A DNA stretch of 36,121 nucleotides, from NCBI GenBank assembly GCA_946407375.1, contig CAMJNS010000018.1, forward strand, positions 1 to 36,121, in the 5' to 3' direction. The notes beneath the pieces are model-generated. The model was not told the DNA's origin and did no database searches. It saw nothing but the letters and a program-made list of their open reading frames with translations. This document shows positions 1-6,702 of the stretch, one piece after another (within the stretch, counting starts at the first letter, position 1; each line of letters opens with the position of its first letter). Source of the stretch: an uncultured bacterium (GTDB taxonomy: Bacteria; Muiribacteriota; Ozemobacteria; Ozemobacterales; Ozemobacteraceae). The position numbers were made by a program, and so were the translations under genes.

Positions 1-2
1 TG

Positions 3-35
3 CTGAAAGCAAAACGAAGTCCATCTAGAAAATAA
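3..35 (+). CDS. Possible 3' end of a gene entering from the left edge
   Basis: An open frame from the window edge reads LKAKRSPSRK and stops at TAA (33-35). A Lys/Arg-rich tail followed 10 bases later by a rho-independent terminator (46-86) is what the end of a plus-strand gene would look like. Ten codons are too few to identify a product, and another frame stops at 26-28, so this is only a placement suggestion. Confidence 0.2.
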   Translation: MKAKRSPSRK

Positions 36-45
36 AAATTAATGC

Positions 46-86
46 GTTTTCCCTGTCTGCTTTTCAGGGCAAACTTATTTTTTTTT
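46..86 (+). terminator. Rho-independent terminator, plus strand
   Basis: The arms GTTTTCCCTG (46-55) and CAGGGCAAAC (65-74) pair with one mismatch around a 9-nt loop. A tract with nine consecutive T (78-86) follows. It probably ends a plus-strand gene lying left of the window. Both arms resemble the terminal inverted repeat of the palindromic element at 24910-25201 (CAGGGCAAACGC). Confidence 0.55.
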
Positions 87-207
87 AATTTTTTGAAATT
101 CTTACGATTTCGTAGTTATAGTAGTTGGTAATTGTTGTAGTTATTGTTGTTTAAGTTTCAAGTTATAAGTTACAAGATTAAAGATGTCTGAATTATATTA
201 ACTTTTA

Positions 208-319
208 TCTCAGGTTATTGTCTTGTATCTTTTCTCTCAATTTATGGTCTTGTGTCTTATATCTTATATCTCAATTTATGGTCTTGTATCTTATATCTCA
301 AGTTTTGGTCTTTATGTAT
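208..319. repeat. Imperfect short tandem repeat, about 27 bp, four copies
   Basis: Units begin at about 208, 235, 269 and 296 with TCTCA and share the core TTATGGTCTTGT followed by ATCTTATAT. Unit 2 is 34 bp because a TCTTATA stretch is doubled; unit 3 is 27 bp. The rest of 87-207 is low-complexity GTAGTTAT/GTTGTAG and AAGTTATAAGTTACAAG text. A 62-codon frame that opens here on the plus strand consists of the repeat and the antisense of the next gene, and is not treated as a gene. Nothing else is seen in 87-318. Confidence 0.6.
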
Positions 320-777
320 TACTTTTTACTATCTATAAAGTGGCTTCCAGAGTAACCAGTGACTGGTTTGTAAGCATTAAGAGTTTTTTTCCCTGTTCTA
401 GCATGACTTAAATCTTTTTTAATATCTTCCTTTAAATTGGTCATATTTTCGGAAACATTTTTCTCGGACTCAATCAGGTTTTCTAAGGATTCAATCAGCT
501 TATTTCTATATTGAAGTAAATTTGGATAAATATTTGGTAGTTCTCTTGTCAGCTCAATTAGATTCATAGAAAAGTAGTCTAAATCAGGTTTTAAATTTGA
601 TAATTCATCTCGTAAATTGTCTTCTATGATTTGCAGATTGTCTAAATATTCAGAACGTTTGTCTATTAATTCTTCAAAAGCTTCTTGTCCCAAATTATTA
701 ATGAGAAAATTTTCGTTGTCTGCTCTTAGTTTGTTATATATTTCTATTATTTCTTTATAAAATGATTCTAATTCCAT
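319..777 (-). CDS. FlgN-like flagellar chaperone candidate (helical protein, 152 aa)
   Basis: This small, charged, almost entirely helical protein (heptad-like Leu/Ile spacing over residues 5-125) has no signal peptide or membrane segment. The length, the helical body and a C-terminal tail of the form GKKTLNAY...GSHFIDSKK resemble FlgN-type chaperones, which bind hook-filament junction proteins before export. That is a resemblance in style, not a firm match. It lies 9 nt downstream of the Ser/Thr kinase gene and should be the last gene of the PP2C-TPR-kinase operon. The Shine-Dalgarno is weak (GAG about 8 nt upstream), so translation may be coupled to the kinase stop codon. No other flagellar gene is in the window. 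An alternative is an unrelated coiled-coil adaptor for the kinase. Confidence 0.6.
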   Translation of the reverse strand: MELESFYKEIIEIYNKLRADNENFLINNLGQEAFEELIDKRSEYLDNLQIIEDNLRDELSNLKPDLDYFSMNLIELTRELPNIYPNLLQYRNKLIESLENLIESEKNVSENMTNLKEDIKKDLSHARTGKKTLNAYKPVTGYSGSHFIDSKK

Positions 778-786
778 AATTAATAC

Positions 787-2439
787 TCATTCTTTATTGG
801 CTTTTTTAGGATTCTCTGGGGATTGAAGTTGATCAAACAGGCTTTGAGCAAATAAAATAACTTCTTTGTGCTCTGCATATACTTCTCTTCCGCTTCTATC
901 AATTCCTCTAAATGTTTCAACTATTGAAACACCAGTCCAACCAAGTTTCTTTATGGCTAGTAAAAATTCTACTGGCCAGAAAAATCCTTTAAAACCTCTT
1001 GGCGGTCTAGGCATTTTGTTGTCACCAATCATTAAAAAGATTGGGAAATCCTTTTCTTCATAAGAAGAGAAATACCAGTTGTTACTATCCCAAGCAAGAT
1101 AAGAGTCTTTTTTATTAATTGAAAAAACGCGTTTTGCTCTCTGAGTGAAATTGATGCTTCCTACTATTATATCTTCGCCGTCGGTATTTGTTAGTTTTTG
1201 TTCAAGAACATTAATATTAAAGGGAATACCTCTTTTTTCGAAAGCAATAGTTTCAAATTTAAAAATCTTATTGAATTTATCAATAACTACAGGCTGGCTC
1301 TTGAAACCCAAAACCATTTTTATTTGTTTCTCTAAGCGAGCATAATCTTTTTGTAGAGTATCGCAAAGCTCTCTAAAGCTGGCAACTTTTGCCTCGTCAA
1401 GATTGATGCGATTCATTTCATTTTTAAGCTTTTGTCTGGCTTCGACTAGTTCTGCTCTTTGCTTCTTTAACATGGCTTGTTCTTCGCTTAGAGTACGTTT
1501 TTTGAAGCCTTTTCTTTCTAGTTTAACCCCTCTAATTTCACTTACTATATTAGATAGGCTTAATCCAGTTTTTCCTTGAATTGTTACTTCGCGAAGTCGT
1601 TCTAATTCCCCTAGAACCATATCGGCAGTGGGGTAACGTTGAGTTGGTTCTTTGGCTAAAAGTTTTAAAATTATTTGTTCTAATTTTTGAGGAATATTAG
1701 GATTTAACTGGCGAGGCGGAGGAAATTTCCATTTGGTATGTTCGATAAAGACTTCCATTGCTCTTTTGCCTTTAAAAGGCATATGACCAGTTAATTTTTC
1801 ATACATTACTACGCCGAATGAAAAAAGATCTGAGGTTATATCAATTGGTTTGTTTGTTAATTGTTCGGGGCTGGCGTATGAAACAGTAAACATACGGTCT
1901 GGATTGATGTTAAGATCGTCTTCTTTGTTTACAAAACTTGCAATCCCAAAATCTAAAAGGCAGGGCTTGTATTCAGCTCCTCTGAGAACAATGTTTTGTG
2001 GTTTTATGTCTCTGTGGACAAGTCCTTTTTTATGGATATAACTTAAAGCTGTAAAACAGCCCATAAAAACATTTATATATTCTTCCATTGTTGGAAGAAC
2101 CTGTTTGGCTCCTATGGTCGTAACCGAATTGCCTAATGGAAAATTATCTAACGAGAGCCCTTTTACATAATCCATTATTAGATAATAGAGCCCGTTTTTT
2201 GAGCCTTGATCGATGAAACTAACGATATTGGGGTGATTTAATTGTTGTAAAATCTCACCTTCCTGCTTAAACTGACTAAGAATGACTGGGTTTTCTGCTG
2301 CTTCTGGAGATAAAAATTTAACTGCAACTAACTTTTCTGTATCAAGCTGATAGGCGATATAGACTGAACCCATACCGCCACATCCTATAAGATCAAGTAA
2401 ATGATAATTTGATAATTCTGGAGGTTCTAAAATTGGCAT
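787..2439 (-). CDS. Serine/threonine protein kinase (Hanks type), soluble, with coiled coil and unknown C-terminal domain
   Basis: The N-terminal half (about residues 12-285) is a complete bacterial Hanks-type kinase. It has the glycine loop IGCGGMGSV at 18-26, the ATP-anchoring lysine in VAVKF (K41), the catalytic loop VHRDIKPQN (D144, N149) and the metal-binding DFG at 163-165. An activation segment ends in SYASPEQ. All catalytic residues are present, so it should be active. Residues about 310-380 form a Lys/Glu-rich coiled coil. The last 170 residues (about 380-550) are a globular region I do not recognise. Unlike PASTA-type kinases there is no transmembrane helix, so the protein is probably cytosolic. 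AAAAGGG lies 6 nt before the ATG. It sits between the TPR gene (18 nt) and the FlgN-like gene (9 nt), and the PP2C gene upstream is the natural opposing phosphatase. Confidence 0.93.
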   Translation of the reverse strand: MPILEPPELSNYHLLDLIGCGGMGSVYIAYQLDTEKLVAVKFLSPEAAENPVILSQFKQEGEILQQLNHPNIVSFIDQGSKNGLYYLIMDYVKGLSLDNFPLGNSVTTIGAKQVLPTMEEYINVFMGCFTALSYIHKKGLVHRDIKPQNIVLRGAEYKPCLLDFGIASFVNKEDDLNINPDRMFTVSYASPEQLTNKPIDITSDLFSFGVVMYEKLTGHMPFKGKRAMEVFIEHTKWKFPPPRQLNPNIPQKLEQIILKLLAKEPTQRYPTADMVLGELERLREVTIQGKTGLSLSNIVSEIRGVKLERKGFKKRTLSEEQAMLKKQRAELVEARQKLKNEMNRINLDEAKVASFRELCDTLQKDYARLEKQIKMVLGFKSQPVVIDKFNKIFKFETIAFEKRGIPFNINVLEQKLTNTDGEDIIVGSINFTQRAKRVFSINKKDSYLAWDSNNWYFSSYEEKDFPIFLMIGDNKMPRPPRGFKGFFWPVEFLLAIKKLGWTGVSIVETFRGIDRSGREVYAEHKEVILFAQSLFDQLQSPENPKKANKE

Positions 2440-2457
2440 TATTAGCCCTTTTTAATA

Positions 2458-3018
2458 TTACTTGCCTTGTGAATTAATAAAGTCAATGCGTTCTTGCGCA
2501 TTTTTTGCAATCTTAGAAGATGGATTGAGTCTAATTACTTCGCTCCATTCTTTTCTAGCTTCAGACATCATACCTTTTTTGTAGTAGCTATTTGCAAGAT
2601 AATAATGCTGATTTTCGTTGTCATATTTTATAGACAAGGCTTTTTTATATGTTTCAATAGCCTTATCGATATTGTCGTTACTATAATACATGAAAGCGAG
2701 CCAATCTAGTAAGTCTACGTTATTGGGGTCACCTTCAAGAAGTTTTTCTACTTCAGGAATACCATCGCCACTACCTGAAGTATATTTGGTTAATATTTCT
2801 TCTGCTCTTTTTTCCATTTCACCAGAAAGAGCATCATCAGAAAGAACTTGTTGAAAACGTTTGGTGGTTGCACTTTCTTTCTGACCGTCAATTATATCTT
2901 GATTAGAATGCTCATTGGTTACATTTTTCTTTTGTCCGTTTCCAACGAGCAATAAAACCACCACTGCAATAACTATTAGTATTATAACTGCAATGATTAT
3001 ATACAAAGTTGTATCCAT
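2458..3018 (-). CDS. Membrane-anchored TPR-repeat protein
   Basis: The protein has 186 residues. One hydrophobic helix (about 5-26, rich in I/V/L) follows a very short N-terminus, then a polar linker (28-75), then TPR-type repeats from about 85 to 180 (patterns DWLAFMYYSNDNIDKAIETYKKAL and HYYLANSYYKKGMMSEA). It looks like a single-pass anchor presenting a TPR scaffold for protein-protein contacts. A GGAGG lies about 11 nt upstream of the ATG. The gene lies between PP2C (75 nt) and the kinase (18 nt). By context it may recruit phosphorylated partners or bring the soluble kinase to the membrane; that is inference. The partner cannot be read from sequence. Confidence 0.85.
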   Translation of the reverse strand: MDTTLYIIIAVIILIVIAVVVLLLVGNGQKKNVTNEHSNQDIIDGQKESATTKRFQQVLSDDALSGEMEKRAEEILTKYTSGSGDGIPEVEKLLEGDPNNVDLLDWLAFMYYSNDNIDKAIETYKKALSIKYDNENQHYYLANSYYKKGMMSEARKEWSEVIRLNPSSKIAKNAQERIDFINSQGK

Positions 3019-3093
3019 AATACAGAAAACCTCCAGAATATCAATAGAAATATACTTTAAAATTCAAATAATTGCTACACATTTATAAAAATC

Positions 3094-3912
3094 TTAACTT
3101 TTATTTTGAAAATAATTGTTAAGTAGTTTTAGTAACCTTGATATAGAAAACTTAGATGGATATTCTATTGGCAATTCATTGAGCTTGAAGGCAATTACTG
3201 TAGAATTGTCATTGCCGCCAGCTTTATTTGAATTATCAATAAGAGTATCTGCTAAATTTTCAGGTGATGTACTCTTTATAAGTAAATCAATCTTTTCACT
3301 TTCAATCATGCTGTAGATTCCATCAGTACATAAAACAAATTCATCATTTAATTTTATCTCCGTTTCAAAAATATCAGCTTTTATAAACTGTCTTGCACCT
3401 AATACTTTACTTAAAATTCCTCTTGCTGGATGAACTCTTGCTTGATTTGGAGTGAGCTTTCCTAGTCTAACTTGTTCTCCAACAATTGAATGATCGTTTG
3501 TTAGCTGAGTAACAACATCATTTCTTAGACGATATATTCTAGAATCTCCTATGTGCCCAATAATTGCTTTATTGTCTTTTATTATAATTGTAGTAAAAGT
3601 CGTTCCCATTCCAGTTGTTTCTGGATGTTGTCTTGAGTAATCCCAGACCTTTTCATTGGCTGAATTAATCAACTCTTCAACCAGATTAGTACTGATTTCT
3701 TTAAAATCATTTTCTTCGAACCATTTATTTGCAAAATCAACGGCAATCTTAGAGGCAACTTCTCCTGCATTTTGTCCACCCATTCCATCTGCTACTAGAA
3801 ACAAACAAGCTTTTTTAGAAATGGCTGAACTGTCCCAAGGAGTTATGGCTAATAATGAATCTTCATTATTGTTTCTTACAACACCCTTATCTGTTTTACT
3901 GCTGATTTGCAT
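3094..3912 (-). CDS. PP2C-family (PPM) Ser/Thr protein phosphatase
   Basis: This is a 272-residue cytosolic phosphatase of the PP2C/Stp1 type that removes phosphate from Ser/Thr with two Mn/Mg ions. The metal-binding aspartates are visible in order: NNNEDS (D18), VADGMGG (D42), LCTDG (D197) and GGNDNSTV (D235). GHIGDSRIYRLR at 120-130 is also typical. The length equals the bare catalytic domain, without extensions. It is the first gene of the operon PP2C, TPR protein, Ser/Thr kinase, FlgN-like protein, so it probably reverses the work of the kinase two genes downstream. The Shine-Dalgarno is weak: GGAAAG lies about 13 nt before the ATG. A likely promoter is at 3971-3998. Confidence 0.95.
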   Translation of the reverse strand: MQISSKTDKGVVRNNNEDSLLAITPWDSSAISKKACLFLVADGMGGQNAGEVASKIAVDFANKWFEENDFKEISTNLVEELINSANEKVWDYSRQHPETTGMGTTFTTIIIKDNKAIIGHIGDSRIYRLRNDVVTQLTNDHSIVGEQVRLGKLTPNQARVHPARGILSKVLGARQFIKADIFETEIKLNDEFVLCTDGIYSMIESEKIDLLIKSTSPENLADTLIDNSNKAGGNDNSTVIAFKLNELPIEYPSKFSISRLLKLLNNYFQNKS

Positions 3913-3970
3913 ATTTTCTACAAACTTTCCGACTTATATAGACCTAAAGTTATATACGGACACAGGATAA

Positions 3971-3998
3971 AATTTATGCTGGAAAAGACCAAAGTCAA
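3971..3998 (-). promoter_or_regulatory. Candidate sigma-70-type promoter of the PP2C-TPR-kinase operon
   Basis: Read on the minus strand, TTGACT (3998-3993) is followed after 16 nt by TAAATT (3976-3971). It lies just beyond the HU terminator and about 60 nt before the PP2C start codon. The -35 box is strong and the -10 moderate. Confidence 0.45.
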
Positions 3999-4004
3999 GG
4001 TAAA

Positions 4005-4040
4005 AAAAAAGAAGACCTGATAAATCAGGTCTTCTTTTTT
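4005..4040 (-). terminator. Strong terminator after HU (usable on both strands)
   Basis: A perfect 16-bp stem, AAAAAAGAAGACCTGA (4005-4020) with its complement (4025-4040), closes a TAAA loop. The A-tract at 4002-4010 becomes a U-tract when read on the minus strand, so it ends HU transcription before the PP2C promoter. Confidence 0.85.
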
Positions 4041-4061
4041 ACTAGGAGTCAGCAATAAAAA

Positions 4062-4358
4062 TTACTTTTTACCCTTTTTGCTAGCGCCATTTACAAGTTC
4101 TTTAAGGTCTTTGCCGGGGATAAATTTAGCAACTTTCTTAGCAGCGATTTTGATGGGTTTCTTTGTCTGTGGGTTAACGCCCTTGCGAGCTTCACGCTTT
4201 ACAGTAGAGAAAGAACCGAAGCCAATCAGCTGAACTTTGTCGCCTTTTTTGAGAGAGCCTTTTACAGCTTCTACAAATGCTTCTAAAACTGCCTGAGCAG
4301 CTGCGTTAGTAACTTCTGCTTTTTTAGCAATTGCTTTTACGAGTTCTGATTTATTCAC
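4062..4358 (-). CDS. hup: HU-family histone-like DNA-binding protein
   Basis: This protein of 98 residues has the standard HU length and fold: VNKSELVKAIAKKAEV at the start, FGSFSTVKREARKGVNPQTKK for the beta-arm region (with the usual RxGxNPxT pattern), and a Lys-rich tail. It bends and compacts DNA as a dimer. The frame can be extended nine codons upstream to 4385, but I place the start at the GTG at 4358-4356. AGGAGGG lies 6 nt before it and family proteins begin at exactly this point (M/VNKSEL). It is monocistronic, with a near-consensus promoter upstream and a strong terminator downstream. A second nucleoid protein gene (YbaB) lies at 24492-24830. Confidence 0.96.
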   Translation of the reverse strand: MNKSELVKAIAKKAEVTNAAAQAVLEAFVEAVKGSLKKGDKVQLIGFGSFSTVKREARKGVNPQTKKPIKIAAKKVAKFIPGKDLKELVNGASKKGKK

Positions 4359-4390
4359 TTGAACCCTCCTACAAAATTTGGTCAAGTTCG

Positions 4391-4419
4391 ATTATACATA
4401 TATCTTATAAATATGACAA
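4391..4419 (-). promoter_or_regulatory. Promoter of the HU gene
   Basis: On the minus strand TTGTCA (4419-4414), a 17-nt spacer, then a perfect TATAAT (4396-4391). The expected start near 4384 gives a leader of about 26 nt ending in AGGAGGG and the GTG start. Confidence 0.75.
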
Positions 4420-4494
4420 GTGGAAATTATCTAAAATTCATATTTTTTTTAATTTTTTTTGTATATAGCTAATATATATAGATGTTTCATTTGT

Positions 4495-4523
4495 TTGATA
4501 AGGCTAAAATTGCCTTGTATCAA
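4495..4523. promoter_or_regulatory. Operator-like inverted repeat upstream of the Tim44/TerB-like gene
   Basis: TTGATA-AGGC (4495-4504) faces GCCT-TG-TATCAA (4512-4523) around TAAAATT, with a 2-nt bulge in the right arm. It lies about 80 nt before the start codon at 4604, within the 4386-4603 region shared with the HU promoter. Read as a promoter, TTGATA, 17 nt and TATCAA would be poor at -10. A regulator-binding site or a small hairpin is as likely. Confidence 0.3.
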
Positions 4524-4603
4524 AGCTTTAAAAATATAGACATAAAAAAATAATATTGGTAGAATAGAAAAAATTATATAAAAATGACGCCTTCGGAGGG
4601 AAA

Positions 4604-6640
4604 ATGCCTAGCAAAAATAAGATACGTAAGATATTAAGTTTTTCACTGTTCTTTTTTGTTTTGCTTTTCGCAATGCTTTTAATTTGTGAAACAGCGGATG
4701 CTAGAGCGGGCGGTGGCCATAGTTACTCTTCCGGCGGCGGTGGCGGAGGAGGCGGTGGTGGCGGCGGTGGTGCCGTTGCTCTTATAAGATTATTATACTA
4801 TTTAATACGTTTATGTATAGATGCGCCTGTTATAGGTATTCCTCTGACCATAGTCGTAATAGGTTTCTTAATATATTGTTATATTAAAGGCGATGAATAT
4901 GTCGTTGATACTACTATTCGTAAAGGGACAGAACTCTATCCTTCTGTAGCAAGCAATGTTGCTTTAAGTAAAATAAAAAGAAAAGATGCTGGCTTTGAAG
5001 AAGAAGAATTTCGTAAAAGAGCTGAAAGAGCTTTTATGATAGTTCAAGATTCTTGGAGCAAGCGAGATCTTACTAATGCTGAAGCGTTTTTAGCTGACGG
5101 AACTTATGAACAGTTTCTTATTCAGTTAAATACATACAAAGAAAAGCACATTATTGATGTTATGGAAAATCTCAAGATTATTTCCACAAGAGTTTTAGGT
5201 CTCGAATCAGACAATAATTTTGATACAGTTCATTTGGCTATAACAGCAAAAGGCAAAAACTATCGTGCTGACGAGAAGACAAAGACTTATATAGAAGGGG
5301 ATAGATCAGAAACTGAATTTACTGAAGTTTGGACGTTCTTAAGAAGAACTGGTGTTAAGACTCTAAAGAAGCCAGGTCTTATTGAAGGATATTGTCCAAA
5401 TTGTGGTGCCAGAATATCTATTGGTAGACATGCTAAATGTTCTGCTTGTGGTGCTATTCTTCGTTCTGGTGAATATGACTGGGTTATTTCGAATATAACT
5501 CAGGCTTGTGAATGGTCAGAAAGAAGCAATAATGCTATTCCAGGTGTTAAACGTTATTTAGCTCTTGATGAAGGTTTCAATGTTCAACATATCGAAGATT
5601 TGGTATCTGTAATGTTCTGGCGAAAGAATGAAGCAGAAAGAATCAGCGATGTTGCTCCACTTCGTAAAATTGCTACTAACGAATTTTGTGATTCCCAAGC
5701 TAATTTTTATAGACCAGATTCTAATGGAAACCATAAATTCTATACAGATTCTGCAGTTGGTACTATAAGATTGATGGGTGTTGATGATGTTACTAGTGAT
5801 AAAACAGATTACCTTTATGTTAAGGTTATCTGGAGTGGTATTCCTGCAAAAAGAACTAACATTGGTACTGTAACTAAAATAGTAAATCTTGAACAAAATA
5901 TTAAGGAAATATTTGTATTAAAGAGAAAACACGGCGTTAAAACAGATACAAAGACTTCATTAAGTAGCGCACACTGTCCTAACTGCGGTGCTGCTGTTAC
6001 AGATAGTCTTTCAAATGAATGTGATTATTGTGGTTCTGTTTTGAATGATGGTTCTAGAGATTGGGTTCTTGAAGCAGTATTACCGCAAAGCGATTCTAGA
6101 ATTTCAAAAGCAATTGTATTAATTAGAGCAGCTGATGGACAAAATTCTAAGAATGACTTTGTTAATAGGCCAGTAGCAGCTAATACCGGTCTAAAGAAGA
6201 GTTATACAGTAGAAGATTATTCTGCTAATATGAATCTAGTTTCTGGTATGACAATGCTTAAATGGACTATTGCGATGATGCTTGCAGATGGCGTAATAGA
6301 TCCAAAGGAACAGGAAATAATCTATGAATACGGTTTACGCTGTGGTGTAAATAAAGCTAGAGTAGATAGTTTAGTAGATGTTATTAAATCTCAGCAATCG
6401 CCAGTAGATTATGTTGCTCTTTCTACTGATTTACCAGATGATAGTAATGATTTGGTTCGTATGTTAATCAGAGTAGCTTTTGCAGATGGTAAAATAACAA
6501 AAGAAGAAGTTGCTATGCTTCGCTATGTAGGTCAAAAGTTGAATATGACAGAAGATCAAATCAAAAAACTTCTAACAGAAGAAAGAATGAGACTTTACAG
6601 AATGTCTAAGGCTGTTGTAAAAGAGTCTAAGAATTACTAA
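4604..6640 (+). CDS. Membrane protein with Gly-rich tract, Tim44-like domains, two zinc ribbons and TerB-like C-terminus
   Basis: In this 678-residue protein a hydrophobic N-terminal segment (9-29) is followed by a tract of 13 glycines (44-56) and a second hydrophobic helix (72-95). Residues about 120-250 resemble the Tim44-like/MRPL45 fold (RAERAFMIVQDSWSKRD...). Then comes a zinc ribbon (C264, C267, C279, C282), a second Tim44-like stretch (about 295-445), and a second ribbon (C458, C461, C473, C476). The C-terminus (545-665) resembles TerB/DjlA-type helical domains, with two ADGxIxxxE motifs (LADGVIDPKE, FADGKITKEE). GGAGG lies 5 nt before the ATG. Parts of this arrangement occur in uncharacterised bacterial proteins with Gly-rich N-termini. 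A role in membrane-associated stress response or metal handling is only inference. It is monocistronic between the HU gene and a hairpin. Confidence 0.85.
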   Translation: MPSKNKIRKILSFSLFFFVLLFAMLLICETADARAGGGHSYSSGGGGGGGGGGGGGAVALIRLLYYLIRLCIDAPVIGIPLTIVVIGFLIYCYIKGDEYVVDTTIRKGTELYPSVASNVALSKIKRKDAGFEEEEFRKRAERAFMIVQDSWSKRDLTNAEAFLADGTYEQFLIQLNTYKEKHIIDVMENLKIISTRVLGLESDNNFDTVHLAITAKGKNYRADEKTKTYIEGDRSETEFTEVWTFLRRTGVKTLKKPGLIEGYCPNCGARISIGRHAKCSACGAILRSGEYDWVISNITQACEWSERSNNAIPGVKRYLALDEGFNVQHIEDLVSVMFWRKNEAERISDVAPLRKIATNEFCDSQANFYRPDSNGNHKFYTDSAVGTIRLMGVDDVTSDKTDYLYVKVIWSGIPAKRTNIGTVTKIVNLEQNIKEIFVLKRKHGVKTDTKTSLSSAHCPNCGAAVTDSLSNECDYCGSVLNDGSRDWVLEAVLPQSDSRISKAIVLIRAADGQNSKNDFVNRPVAANTGLKKSYTVEDYSANMNLVSGMTMLKWTIAMMLADGVIDPKEQEIIYEYGLRCGVNKARVDSLVDVIKSQQSPVDYVALSTDLPDDSNDLVRMLIRVAFADGKITKEEVAMLRYVGQKLNMTEDQIKKLLTEERMRLYRMSKAVVKESKNY

Positions 6641-6664
6641 ACATCCTGTTTAAATCTAGGTTTT

Positions 6665-6693
6665 AAAAGCTCCCTCTATTATGGGGGAGCTTT
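6665..6693 (+). terminator. Hairpin between the Tim44/TerB-like gene and the reductase gene
   Basis: AAAGCTCCC (6666-6674) pairs perfectly with GGGAGCTTT (6685-6693). Only a mixed T/A tract follows. It may be a weak terminator. However, the next start codon is only 10 nt away, and the sole Shine-Dalgarno-like GGGGGAG lies in the 3' arm, so it may also control translation of the reductase. Confidence 0.55.
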
Positions 6694-6702
6694 ATATATT
6701 AA

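Noticed and set aside
223..411. Plus-strand frame of 62 codons
   Set aside because: It consists of the tandem repeat and the antisense of the FlgN-like gene; no ribosome site and low-complexity protein.
4359..4385. Nine-codon N-terminal extension of HU (MTKFCRRVQ)
   Set aside because: AGGAGGG directly precedes the GTG at 4358, the extension would overlap the predicted 5' leader, and no HU protein needs it.
5558..5896. Minus-strand frame of 112 codons
   Set aside because: Antisense shadow of the Tim44/TerB-like gene with no recognisable features.
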